Shown here piece after piece: positions 12,725 to 21,878 of a stretch of 64,000 nt of DNA. The stretch comes from a virus. Under the pieces are notes generated by a model that saw only the letters and a list, made by a program, of their open reading frames with translations, did not search any database and had not been told where the DNA came from. The number at the start of each line of letters is the position of its first letter. Position 1 is the stretch's first letter. The position numbers were made by a program, and so were the translations under genes. Where the stretch lies: the IMG/VR virus record IMGVR_UViG_3300047494_000107, positions 1 through 64,000 of that record. One strand, written 5' to 3'.

Positions 12725-14653
12725 GTGAGCGACCCGTTTGTCCCGAAAATTGAATTGGCGGCTTTTTACAACGCGGTTATGCGGGCGCGCGGGTTCTCTC
12801 TAGCCGCTCATCATCTGCCGATCTGCACGGGGCTGCAGGACCGTCGTATCAAGATGTTCATGGTCGTGACCGGACCTGGTAACGGGAAGTCGACCGTCAC
12901 GTCCACGGTCTATCCGGCATGGGAACTCGGTCACCAACCAGACACGACGATCCTCGGTATCGGTGCCGCCGAAGACCTGATGCAGAAATTCGCCCGCGGC
13001 ACGGCCGAGATCATCAAGGACAACCCGGTCTTTCACCGGATCTTCCCGAACGTGCTGCCGGACAAGACAACAGGATGGTCCCCCGCTGGCGGCTACAACG
13101 TCACAGGGCGGCCACCTGGTGACCCTGACGCGTCGTATCTCGCGGTTGGTCTTGCGTCCAAGGCGCTGACTGGTAAGCACGCCAAGATCATTCTTTTGGA
13201 CGACTTGCACGACAAAGAGAACTCGGCCAACAAAGCCTCGTGCGATAAAGTCTATGAGACATATTTTGATACTATTCTCGGCCGGGGTGACCCGGCAACT
13301 GCCCGGTACATACTGTCTGGACGCCGGTTTAGCGTCGACGATATCTACGGACGCTTCATTGAGTCGGGTGATTGGGTCGTCATAACCTTGCCTGCTGAGC
13401 GCAAAGGCGAGACGCGACTTTGGTGGGATGTCATCGTGCCGCGGCATCCCGACGATTCCAGCAAGCCGATGGAGTGCGTGTATTCCGAGACGCTGACGCC
13501 GAACGAGGTGCAGGACGACAGCAAGCCATACATAAAATACCGCGCCTATTACGGCATAGACCCGGCGAAACAGGGGTTCTACTGGCCTGGAAACGAGTCG
13601 AAGCGCCGTGAATACTTTCTCGTCAAGCGCGGATCGCCGTATACGGCCGAGTCAACCTACCAGTGCAACCCGAGTAGTCGCGATAATGCTGTCTTCGTTG
13701 AGGACGACTTCTGCTACGACAGCCCGTTCGCCGGCATGAACCTGTCGGGCGGCATCCTTGATCCTGCCGTGAAGCGCGTCGTCGAAAATGCGGGCGGCCG
13801 GATCGTCCAGGCCTGGGACACTGGCTTCGGCAAGTCGGCCGACAGCGCGTACAGCGTGTGTATCACGGCCATGATGGTGTCATCCGAGCGCTATTGGCGC
13901 GGCGAGGACCCTGCTCTCGTCGGGCCGGCTGAGCGGCACAACCGCGTCTACATCATGGACGTCCGGCGCGAGAAGCTGGACTTCGCTGGGCTGAGCGGCG
14001 CGTTTCGCCAGGAATACCGAAAGTGGGACCCTGAGATGGTCCTCGTCGAGAACCGGGCGTCGGGCATCAGCCTGATCCAGACGATGAAGACGTCAGGCAT
14101 CCCGTTGCGGGCTGTCGAGGCCAAAGAGGGCAAAGTCCAGCGCGCCACGGACAGTGTGGGTGGCGGCGCGGGTAGCGTGCAGGGCTGGTTTCGCCAGCAC
14201 CGTGTCGTTGTGCCGCAAGGTGCCAAGTGGCTGCCGGACTTCAAACAGGAATTCCTCGACTTCACGGGGACGAACAGCGGCAAGAAAGACCAAGTCGACG
14301 CTACGGTCTACCTCGTCGCGCATGCCATCAACTCGTCGATCGGCTTGGTGCGTATTCCGTCCGACACGGTGATGGCCGAGGCGAACCAGGACGCTCAGGA
14401 CAGCGGCTACCAGTCGGACAACATGGCGGCACTTCTGGCAGCGTTCGCGCAGCCAGCGATTGACCCGTTCGAGACGACGTGCGGGCGGTGTGTCAACTGG
14501 GAAGGTAACACATGGAAGTCGGACGGTACCTATAATACGGGGACGCGTCAGTGGTGCGGGTTTCACAACCGTGCAGCATCAGCGGTCGACTCTTGTAGTT
14601 ACTTCGCGCCGCCGATCATCGGGGGCCGGGGCTCGGCCCTGGTGCTTAGGTAG
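12725..14653 (+). CDS. terL: Terminase large subunit
   Basis: About 642 aa from GTG 12725; an upstream TTG at 12689 lies inside the control element. DNA-packaging ATPase-nuclease. Walker A VVTGPGNGKST near residues 48-58, Walker B IILLDDLHD near 160. The C-terminal RNase-H-like nuclease shows AWDTGFGKSADSAYS (first Asp), MVLVENRASG (Glu) and KKDQVDATVYLV (final Asp). A Cys-rich tail (CGRCVNWEG... QWCGFH) extends beyond the nuclease, which is unusual and may bind zinc. No small terminase is seen nearby. The portal starts seven bases after its stop. Confidence 0.9.
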   Translation: MSDPFVPKIELAAFYNAVMRARGFSLAAHHLPICTGLQDRRIKMFMVVTGPGNGKSTVTSTVYPAWELGHQPDTTILGIGAAEDLMQKFARGTAEIIKDNPVFHRIFPNVLPDKTTGWSPAGGYNVTGRPPGDPDASYLAVGLASKALTGKHAKIILLDDLHDKENSANKASCDKVYETYFDTILGRGDPATARYILSGRRFSVDDIYGRFIESGDWVVITLPAERKGETRLWWDVIVPRHPDDSSKPMECVYSETLTPNEVQDDSKPYIKYRAYYGIDPAKQGFYWPGNESKRREYFLVKRGSPYTAESTYQCNPSSRDNAVFVEDDFCYDSPFAGMNLSGGILDPAVKRVVENAGGRIVQAWDTGFGKSADSAYSVCITAMMVSSERYWRGEDPALVGPAERHNRVYIMDVRREKLDFAGLSGAFRQEYRKWDPEMVLVENRASGISLIQTMKTSGIPLRAVEAKEGKVQRATDSVGGGAGSVQGWFRQHRVVVPQGAKWLPDFKQEFLDFTGTNSGKKDQVDATVYLVAHAINSSIGLVRIPSDTVMAEANQDAQDSGYQSDNMAALLAAFAQPAIDPFETTCGRCVNWEGNTWKSDGTYNTGTRQWCGFHNRAASAVDSCSYFAPPIIGGRGSALVLR

Positions 14654-14659
14654 CGTAGC

Positions 14660-16327
14660 ATGGAAGTCAGCGGCGAACTCGTACCGTTTCGCATTAACGA
14701 CCCGGTAGAAGACGGCGTCCACAAGGCGCAGCTGCCCAACCCGCCGGGTTTCGTCGGTGCGGGCATCGCGAATGTCGATACGTACGTCGGGGTATGGGAA
14801 GGGTTGGCGAAGTCGCTGGTGACGCCGCCAGAGGCGCTACCTTACGACAAGATTTCGTTTCTGCCCGATCCGAGCCGCGGCGGAATTGTCCAGCCTCCAG
14901 GATTGGCGCCCGAGAGCATCGCCAAGATTTTTCGGGAGAACGTCGGCCCGCAGATGATTCTGCAGATGCGTCTGTTGGACGTTGAGCGGTATTCCGTGCC
15001 GAGCCAGCGCCCTGAGACGCCTGGTTGGCGGGTTGTGATGCGTAACGGCCTGAAGCATCCGACCAAAGACGACTTGATGGATATGCGGCGCTGCGAGCGC
15101 TACTTGCAGAACTGCAATTTCGAGACCGGCTACGCTGATTCGCGTGAGCGCGATGCGAGCGGCGTTGACAGCTTCGGCCAGTTTTTGCGGCGTATCGTGC
15201 GCGACACGATGCGGTTCGATGGTATCGCGATCTGGACGCAGATGGATGCGGCTGGACGGGTTGTATCGTTCAAGGCGTTGCCGGCCGGCAATATCCGGCT
15301 GTGCGGCCGTGACGGCTACATGGGTGTCAAGGAGAACTTCGCCGTCCTGGTCGATGATTCCGGGTCGGTGCAGAGCGTGTTCACGCGAGACGAACTGGTT
15401 TGGTACGTCCGAAACCCAAGAAATGACACTGGAGTACTTGGCTACGGGTACCCAGAGGCAGAACAAGCTATTAAAATAATTATGGGGATGTCAAACGCGA
15501 TAGACCTGAACGTCTCTACGTTTGATAAAAACGGCATACCGAACGGCATTCTCAAACTAAAGGGTGACGGCTTCTCCGACAAGCCGCTGGACGCGCTTGC
15601 GCGTATGTGGCTGAACATGAAGCGCGGTATTTCCAAGTACTGGTCGTTGCCCGCCATCAATGTGCCGAAAGACTGTGACATTGAGATTCTTGATTTGAAC
15701 GATCTCAAGGGCACCGATATTCGGTACAAGACCCACATCAATATGATGGAGGGCATCCTCTGCGCGTTGATGGGCTTTCCTGTTCGTCGTCTTGGCTACC
15801 ATACGTCGGGTGAACGCCGTGACAGCGAACCTACCCCCGACGGCTCAACGGACATGGTCGGTGACGACGACCCAGGTTTGGCGCCGCTGCTGACGGACCT
15901 TGAGTCGGTCATCAACCCGTATTTGGTGTGGAATCGCTGGCCTCATCTGTCGTTGGAGTTCAACGCAAAGACGCCGAAATCCGACGCCAGGCGGTTTGAA
16001 AGCGCGATGACGTCAATGACTTGGGGGGAAAAAAGGGCCATAAACGACATGGTTCCTCTATCAGAAATTGAAGGTTTGGACCCCAAACTGAAGCCGCTCG
16101 CTGACTTCATGTCGCTGTGCCCCGTCGACTCTAACCTCGCCGCTACGTACCAGACCATAGGTCCCATTTTTCTTGAAGTCTTGTACGGCACTGGCGAAGA
16201 AACCGGCGGTAAAGACCCGAAGACGCCTGGCGCTCGCACAGGCGAGAAGAAAGACCCCGCGATATCAGAATCTAAAGGTGCGCTGAGCGGCGTGCGTCGC
16301 AGCGCTGTACGGAGTAAAGACAGATGA
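14660..16327 (+). CDS. Portal protein
   Basis: 555 aa directly after the terminase, the standard portal position. Pattern fits: an N-terminal domain with FRENVGPQMILQMRLLDVERYS, a central FLRRIVRDTMRFDGIAIWTQMD and LPAGNIRLCGRDGY, a stem region with NDTGVLGYGYPEAEQAIKIIMGMSNAIDLN, then GMMEGILCALMGFP and a charged C-terminus (GARTGEKKDPAISESKG). Forms the dodecameric vertex through which DNA is packed. Stop overlaps the next ATG, so a glycosyltransferase is translationally coupled to it. Confidence 0.85.
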   Translation: MEVSGELVPFRINDPVEDGVHKAQLPNPPGFVGAGIANVDTYVGVWEGLAKSLVTPPEALPYDKISFLPDPSRGGIVQPPGLAPESIAKIFRENVGPQMILQMRLLDVERYSVPSQRPETPGWRVVMRNGLKHPTKDDLMDMRRCERYLQNCNFETGYADSRERDASGVDSFGQFLRRIVRDTMRFDGIAIWTQMDAAGRVVSFKALPAGNIRLCGRDGYMGVKENFAVLVDDSGSVQSVFTRDELVWYVRNPRNDTGVLGYGYPEAEQAIKIIMGMSNAIDLNVSTFDKNGIPNGILKLKGDGFSDKPLDALARMWLNMKRGISKYWSLPAINVPKDCDIEILDLNDLKGTDIRYKTHINMMEGILCALMGFPVRRLGYHTSGERRDSEPTPDGSTDMVGDDDPGLAPLLTDLESVINPYLVWNRWPHLSLEFNAKTPKSDARRFESAMTSMTWGEKRAINDMVPLSEIEGLDPKLKPLADFMSLCPVDSNLAATYQTIGPIFLEVLYGTGEETGGKDPKTPGARTGEKKDPAISESKGALSGVRRSAVRSKDR

Positions 16328-19300
16328 ACCGGCCGCCTTTTATTCTTGCATTTGCCGCCGATTCTCAAGGTTGCGGCTGGTACCGTATCGTTCTTCCTCT
16401 TGCAGCGATCGTATCGGCTGGCGTTGTCGAGGGACGACTTGAAGATAAGCATCAGTCTGACGAGTGGCTAAAGGCAGTAGACCCCGACGTCGTCGTGTTC
16501 CAACGCCAGACCGAGCCCGCTCAAGTGGAGTCTATGCGGCGGGCACGTGCCTCGTTGCCTAATAGCTATTTCATTTATGAGATTGACGACTTGCTTTCCG
16601 CTGTCCCGACCAAAAACCATCACCGAGGCGCTATACCGCCAAACACGGAAAAGCAGATCGCCGAGGCGCTGACCCTTTGTGACGCCTGCACGGTCACGAC
16701 GCCATTGCTCAAGACGTGGATCGAAGGGCTGGGCGGCAAGAACGTTCGTGTCATTCCCAACCTCGTCCCCGGCGACAAAGTGCGTCCGCGCAAGGTCCGC
16801 GCGGAGAACAGCGCACGTAAGCTCCGCATCGGCTGGGCCGGTGGCATGAGCCACGCGGGCGACCTGGAACTTATCAAGCCGGCCATGGCCGAGATCGGCG
16901 ATGCGGTCGAGTGGGTATTCTTTGGCGCCAAACCGGAAGGCGAGGACGCCGCGCCGATTGAGTTCCATGAATCGGTCCTGCCGACCGAGTATCTTGATAA
17001 ACTGTACGCGCTGGACGTCGACCTGTTTCTCGCGCCGTTGGAAATGAACAAGTTTAACGAGGCGAAATCCTCGTTGCGCATGGTCGAGAGTGGGGCGTGC
17101 TGCGGCGCCGTCATCGCCCAGGATATCACGCCGTACCACGAGAACTCGCCACCGGTCTTCGCCCATTGCGTCACGTCTGACGATTGGACACGCGAGATCA
17201 AGCGGTTCATGGCGTTAACGCCGAAGCGGCAGGCCCAGTTCGGGGTGGCTATGCAGGCGTGGACGAAAAGCCGCTACACCTTCGAAAGCCGGCTTGCTGA
17301 ACGCGCAAGGGTGTGGCTGCCGAGCGGCACTGACATCTGGTCGCCCACTCAGGTCAAGCCGTCCGGCAAGGTCATGACGGTTAGCGACCCGCTGAAGCTG
17401 GAAGTCGATTGCGCGCGGGCCGTCAAAACCGGTGACCATGTGCTGTGGCTCCGTCCAGGTGCCACGATCGACGAGGGCGTCAAGAAGCACCTCGTGACGG
17501 GGTTTCTCGGTTCCGACCCTGTGGCGGCTGTCACGCCCCTTGCTACGGACGGTTTGAACGCCTTCCCACGCGCTGGCGTCTTCACGCCGATTGACGCGAC
17601 GACAGCGGAGGACATTCAGGGCGCCGTGTCCGAAGCATGCAACGGCGTTCGGTTGCGGACTTCGCTGGCGTTCGGGCCGTGCGTGTTGATGCGTGCAGAG
17701 GTGCTGAACGCGATCGGCTCGCCTAACCCGTTGGCGCATGATGGCGACATGGACGCGGCGATGATGGAGTGGACGGCGCGGGCGGCGATGCGGCGTATGC
17801 ACTGCTTGCAGCTCGCCGACATCTACGTCGGAAGTGTCACGCCGCCCATGGCGATCAGCCAGAAGTCCAAGACGCGGTTGGAGGCGCGCGGTTATCTTCA
17901 GATGGCGGGCATGCCGAGTGACAACTTGGCGCCGCAGTATCGCGAGCAGATCGAACTGGGATTCTTTCGGCGGCGCTGGGACGGCCTGCGCCCAGGTCTG
18001 AATGATCTGCCGGACAATTACCCGACGTGGTCGTGTCTGAAGCCGGCGTTTGACGGTGTTCATGACCCGCTCGTTGTGCAAGAGGTCAAGTTCGGCGACC
18101 CTATCCCCGCAGCCGAATGGATCGTCTTCACCGACGAGAAGACGACGCTGAAGCCTGGGGCGTTGGCGAAGCTTACTGACTACCTGCGCGGTGTAACCGC
18201 TGATGCTCAGGTCGTCTATGCTGACCACGAGATGAACGACTTTCAGGGCGCCAATCTTATACCTTGCTTCAAGCCGGATTTCGACCTTCGGTATTTCCAA
18301 GGTCATGACTACGTGACGCCTGTGTGTGCTGTGCGGGCACGCTATGCGATTGATTGCTGTTCCGGTCGTGAGAGCCTGTTTGCAGCAATCGTGGCGTTGA
18401 TTGGCAATACCGATGCTCCGCCCCGTGATGTCATACGCCACACCCCCGAAGTGCTGGCGACTGTCCTCGACGAGCGTAGCCGCGCCGAGCGGACGACTGA
18501 TTTGGCGGAGAGGGCCAAGGTCAAATGTGAACAGTGGCGGTTGTTCTCTGACCCCGACAAGGTCACCTTCGAGCCGCACCCTCAACTAGCGCCGCTGGGT
18601 ATGCTCAAGGCGACGTACGCGCCGGTCGACGGCTTGGTGTCCATCATCGTGCCGACGATTGGCGACGAGGAGCTGATCCAGACATGCGTTAATATGATCC
18701 TGCAGCATACGACGCACCCCGACTACGAGGTTCTTGTGGTCGCCACGACGGATAAGGACCCCGAACTCGGCGCCGCGCTGCACGATCGCCGAGTACGAGT
18801 GCTGCGGTGGAAGGGCGATTTCAACTGGTCGGCGGTCAACAATTTCGCCGCGGCTCAGGCGAATGGCAGTTACCTCTGTTTCATGAACGACGACGTGCAG
18901 GTAGCCCGCAAGGACTGGCTGACCAACATGCTGTCGAACTTCCAGGAGTTAGACGTCGGCGTCGTAGGCGCCCGGCTGCTGTTCCCGCATGGGCCCGTGC
19001 AGCACACAGGCGTCGTTGCGACCGATGGTATCGTGGCAATGATCCACCGGAACGTGCCGCCCAGCAGCCCTGGTTACCAAGGCTTGGCGGCGTTGTCGCA
19101 TGAAGCCTCGGCGGTCACGGGTTCCTGTATGCTGGTCAAGACCGAGATCTGGGACAAGATCCGGTTTGACGAAAAATTGGCCTGCAATTTTAATGACGTG
19201 GCGTTCTGCCATCGTGTGCGTGAAGCGGGTTATCGTATCGTGGCGGAGATGCAGGCTGAACTGCACCACCGCGAAGGCGCCACTCGGGCTGCGGTCGAGC

Positions 19301-19998
19301 AGAACGCGGCGCAGCGGGCGTTCCAGGAAGGCGTCTATTTCCGAGAAGTCTACGGCGCCGCGCCTGACACGTACTGGAGCCCGAATTGCGAGATTCGCAT
19401 CGTCGATGGTGCCGTGGTTGGCACGTCCTATGACCGTCCACGCTGGAAATCGAGAGTGCCGCCCGAGACGGATTACCGGGTTCTGTTCATCAATGACCGC
19501 ATTGGCCGCACGAAATACGGGCTAGTGTCCAAGGCGATCATCGCTCAGCAGTCGGGCATGATACCGTTGGTAGCGGATCTGTCTGGGACGGAACTGACGC
19601 TCACTGCGCCGAGTTTCGCGGGCGGCGTCACCTGGGATATCCGCAACTGGCGCAATATCGACCGTGTCTTGCGGACGCTTGGCGTCAGTGAGGTGATTCT
19701 CTGCAGCCTGAGTGGGGCGCGTTTTCCGGCTGCCGCAGGTGACACGCTCCGGGCGCTGTCGCATCTGACAACGAAGGTTGGCTACGACCCGTTTGACGCT
19801 GAGTCGGTGTGCCCGCGGCGGGACATGCTGGTCGAAGGCAAGCTGTGCGGCGACGGATACAAGCAGGGTTCCGCGCATTGCCAAGTGTGCATTGACCAGC
19901 ATGGATCACCGTTCGGCCAAGTCGACGTGAGTGCTTGGTGGCGCTCGTGGGGTGATTTCCTGGCGGAGGACAGCGATGTCGCGGACGCCGCTGACTAA
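16324..19998 (+). CDS. Giant multidomain glycosyltransferase
   Basis: 1224 aa, ATGA-coupled to the portal. N-terminal about 340 residues look like a GT-B enzyme: FAADSQGCGWYRIVLPLAAI, RKLRIGWAGGMSHAGDLELI and ESGACCGAVIAQDITPYHENSP. A middle section of about 350 residues (VLWLRPGATIDEG; WIVFTDEKTTLKPGAL) looks like further degenerate GT-A units. Residues around 760-1010 are a clear GT2 domain: VSIIVPTIGDEELIQ, FNWSAVNNFAAAQANG and FMNDDVQVARKDWL with the DxD-type motif, then VTGSCMLVKTEIWDKI and HHREGATR. The last 200 residues contain a Cys set near VCPRRDMLVEGKLCGDG...CQVCIDQHG. It could glycosylate capsid or fibre proteins or host surface glycans. No signal peptide. Confidence 0.85.
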   Translation: MNRPPFILAFAADSQGCGWYRIVLPLAAIVSAGVVEGRLEDKHQSDEWLKAVDPDVVVFQRQTEPAQVESMRRARASLPNSYFIYEIDDLLSAVPTKNHHRGAIPPNTEKQIAEALTLCDACTVTTPLLKTWIEGLGGKNVRVIPNLVPGDKVRPRKVRAENSARKLRIGWAGGMSHAGDLELIKPAMAEIGDAVEWVFFGAKPEGEDAAPIEFHESVLPTEYLDKLYALDVDLFLAPLEMNKFNEAKSSLRMVESGACCGAVIAQDITPYHENSPPVFAHCVTSDDWTREIKRFMALTPKRQAQFGVAMQAWTKSRYTFESRLAERARVWLPSGTDIWSPTQVKPSGKVMTVSDPLKLEVDCARAVKTGDHVLWLRPGATIDEGVKKHLVTGFLGSDPVAAVTPLATDGLNAFPRAGVFTPIDATTAEDIQGAVSEACNGVRLRTSLAFGPCVLMRAEVLNAIGSPNPLAHDGDMDAAMMEWTARAAMRRMHCLQLADIYVGSVTPPMAISQKSKTRLEARGYLQMAGMPSDNLAPQYREQIELGFFRRRWDGLRPGLNDLPDNYPTWSCLKPAFDGVHDPLVVQEVKFGDPIPAAEWIVFTDEKTTLKPGALAKLTDYLRGVTADAQVVYADHEMNDFQGANLIPCFKPDFDLRYFQGHDYVTPVCAVRARYAIDCCSGRESLFAAIVALIGNTDAPPRDVIRHTPEVLATVLDERSRAERTTDLAERAKVKCEQWRLFSDPDKVTFEPHPQLAPLGMLKATYAPVDGLVSIIVPTIGDEELIQTCVNMILQHTTHPDYEVLVVATTDKDPELGAALHDRRVRVLRWKGDFNWSAVNNFAAAQANGSYLCFMNDDVQVARKDWLTNMLSNFQELDVGVVGARLLFPHGPVQHTGVVATDGIVAMIHRNVPPSSPGYQGLAALSHEASAVTGSCMLVKTEIWDKIRFDEKLACNFNDVAFCHRVREAGYRIVAEMQAELHHREGATRAAVEQNAAQRAFQEGVYFREVYGAAPDTYWSPNCEIRIVDGAVVGTSYDRPRWKSRVPPETDYRVLFINDRIGRTKYGLVSKAIIAQQSGMIPLVADLSGTELTLTAPSFAGGVTWDIRNWRNIDRVLRTLGVSEVILCSLSGARFPAAAGDTLRALSHLTTKVGYDPFDAESVCPRRDMLVEGKLCGDGYKQGSAHCQVCIDQHGSPFGQVDVSAWWRSWGDFLAEDSDVADAAD

Positions 19999-20530
19999 GG
20001 CGCTGGTGGTTGAGGTCGTGTCGCCCCCAGTCAGGGGGGCGCTCGACCATCACGACGCGTTCCCTTCGACGGCGTGTTCGTGCCGGTACTGCTCTGACTA
20101 CAACATGACCAAGGCCGCCCTGGAGTCAGTGCTGAAGGTCATGGACGATGCGCCTTGTGACTGTGAACTCTGCCAGCAGAAGATACCGGGCACGATATGG
20201 CCGCACAGCCGAGGTTGCCCGTGCGATGTGTGTCGGCAGGCGGAGAAGGCCAACACGGCGTTCTGTGCTGCGGCGAACCGTCGGGACTTCTGGTCTGAGA
20301 TGTCGTATCACGCCGTGCATGACCCAGATTTGACGCGGAGCCACCAGAGCGAAGCGCTCATGGCGTGGGCGGCGGCAGAACTGAACGCCGAAAGGGCGAG
20401 GGGCCTTACAGGGTTCTGGTCGGTGATCGCGAACCGATACTCCATAGGCCACTGGATAGATCGATTTGAGACGGTTGCGTTGGCGGCGATCGCAGCGTCG
20501 GGTATGTCACTGGCTAAGGTGCGAGGATAA
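19976..20530 (+). CDS. Cysteine-knuckle protein, 184 aa
   Basis: Starts at ATG 19976 with GGAGGA upstream, overlapping the glycosyltransferase end by 23 bases. Three close Cys groups, CSCRYC, CDCELC and CPCDVC (residues about 34-90), should bind zinc. The rest is helical (HQSEALMAWAAAELNAERARG). Not recognised. It sits among head genes and might be an accessory or regulatory protein. Its 3' end overlaps the convergent gene below by 17 bp. Confidence 0.65.
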   Translation: MSRTPLTKALVVEVVSPPVRGALDHHDAFPSTACSCRYCSDYNMTKAALESVLKVMDDAPCDCELCQQKIPGTIWPHSRGCPCDVCRQAEKANTAFCAAANRRDFWSEMSYHAVHDPDLTRSHQSEALMAWAAAELNAERARGLTGFWSVIANRYSIGHWIDRFETVALAAIAASGMSLAKVRG

Positions 20531-20918
20531 ACTCGCGGATTGCAAGACCGAACCCGCCATAGTAGCCGTTGTGCTCGTTGTGATTGGCTATTGTGATGAA
20601 ACCGCCGTCGGTTCGTATTTCTAGGAACACAACTTCGTGGTATCCGTATTCGCCCGGTTCGTCCGGGGCATCTGTTGCCTCAATCGCAAGCAGTTTATGG
20701 CCGACTAGTGAAGATACATCGTCGTCAGTTCGCATGTAGCGATATTCGCAACACGATTGTCCGTTGTCGAATATTTCGATTCCTTTGCCGTTATCAAACG
20801 CGAGCGACAGTCGATCCTCTTCAAGTTTGGCGCCGGCTATGGTGTGCCCGACATGTTTTGAGGGGCTGTGTTCTGAGCCGTCGCGTAACTGATGGAGCAT
20901 AGCGCCTATGCCTAGCAC
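20514..20918 (-). CDS. DUF7448-like protein
   Basis: 134 aa, GTG at 20918 (AGGA upstream) or ATG at 20900. Recognisable pattern: LVGHTIAGAKLEED-type start, LSLAFDNGKGIEIFDNGQSCCEYRYM, DDVSSLVGHKL, HEVVFLEIRTDGGF and a final ANHNEHNGYYGGFG. This family is common in phage and actinobacterial genomes and has no known function. It is the only leftward gene inside the head cluster, an inserted moron-like gene. Confidence 0.75.
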   Translation of the reverse strand: MLGIGAMLHQLRDGSEHSPSKHVGHTIAGAKLEEDRLSLAFDNGKGIEIFDNGQSCCEYRYMRTDDDVSSLVGHKLLAIEATDAPDEPGEYGYHEVVFLEIRTDGGFITIANHNEHNGYYGGFGLAIREFILAP

Positions 20919-21217
20919 TGTGTGAAGTTCCTATGGGCCGGGGTTGAGGATAGAAGGGGTCCAGCAGTACCCGCTGCCAGACCCCCCTTAGCCAGCGGTA
21001 ACCGTCCTTTCCTCTACGTTTTACGGAGGCTAGGTTTATGCACTGCGCAGGGCGCTAATCTATGGACCCAGGCGCTTAGCAAGGACAGCTCTCGCAGTCT
21101 CCCGCCGAAGACTGTGGAAACGGCTCCAACCAACTCGAATAAGGCGTATGGATCAGGCGGCAACGAGATTACGATACAACCCTGCCGATCAGAGCGTCAA
21201 GCCATTTATGCTACACC
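20919..21217. other. 299-bp non-coding region with hairpins
   Basis: No frame is convincing. Seen: a GGGGTC...GACCCC stem with inner GCAG/CTGC pairing (about 20957-20983), CTTAGCC pairing with GGCTAGG around 20987-21034, and CAGTCT/AGACTG at about 21094-21113. None has a U-run or matches the 29-30-nt loop family. It must carry the divergent start signals of the 20918 gene and the 21218 gene. Confidence 0.4.
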
Positions 21218-21877
21218 ATGGACTCATCTTCGTGGAATGGCGAGCGGCTGCGGGTTGTTGTGGCGAAGAGTCGCCCAGCACTGGTTCTCGTGGAGTGGAT
21301 TGAGGACGGTGTATCAAAGTCGGTCGTCAAGTCGGCGCCGGACGGTGTCGGTGTCTACGATATCCCGACTCTAGGCCGCCCGACGGCGGTCGAGGTGAAA
21401 TCGTTGCCGTTACCCGACCTTGGCCCGCATGACACACTTTATGTCAATCGGCCAGTTGAGAACGCCGCGGATATCATCCAGTGGTTCAAATCACAGGGTC
21501 TGCGCACGTTGCTTACCCCGGATGACATGCACGTTACAGTGGCTTTCAGCAAAAGCCCCGTTTACTGGAACGCAGCTGGCCCGTCGTACGAGCGCATCGT
21601 GGTCCCGACCTGCAAGTGGGACCGCTATGTCTGCCATCTCGGACCGAAAGCGGCGCTAGTCCAGAAATTTGACAGCCCGTATCTGACCGAACGATGGGAG
21701 TTGTTCCGGCTTATCGGAGCCTCGTGGGACTTTCCCGGGTATCAACCGCACGTCTCTCTTACCTATGACGGGGCCGACATTGACCCTGCGGGTTTGATGC
21801 CGTGGGTCGGTAAAATCGTCCTCGGCCCGGAGATATTCGCCCCGGTCAATACAGACTGGACGGCGAAGGAGTCTTAA
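21218..21877 (+). CDS. 2H phosphoesterase, Acb1-like anti-CBASS protein
   Basis: 219 aa. Two HxT/S motifs typical of 2H phosphoesterases: HVTVAFSKSP with His105 and Thr107, and PHVSLTYDG near residue 189. Context motifs match phage proteins grouped with anti-CBASS Acb1: LYVNRPVENAADIIQWFKSQG, LTPDDMHVTVAFS, RWELFRLIGASWDFPGYQPH and KIVLGPEIFAPV. Acb1 from T4 cleaves cyclic nucleotide signals and so blocks CBASS. An extra about 65-residue N-terminal domain precedes the enzyme domain. Next to the protease and capsid genes, where this family often sits; might alternatively be a virion-associated RNA 2H enzyme. Confidence 0.75.
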   Translation: MDSSSWNGERLRVVVAKSRPALVLVEWIEDGVSKSVVKSAPDGVGVYDIPTLGRPTAVEVKSLPLPDLGPHDTLYVNRPVENAADIIQWFKSQGLRTLLTPDDMHVTVAFSKSPVYWNAAGPSYERIVVPTCKWDRYVCHLGPKAALVQKFDSPYLTERWELFRLIGASWDFPGYQPHVSLTYDGADIDPAGLMPWVGKIVLGPEIFAPVNTDWTAKES

Positions 21878-21878
21878 G

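Noticed and set aside
20919-21217. Further guide-like hairpins
   Set aside because: Stems exist but their loops are not 29-30 nt and lack the C...T ends, so they were not added to the family.
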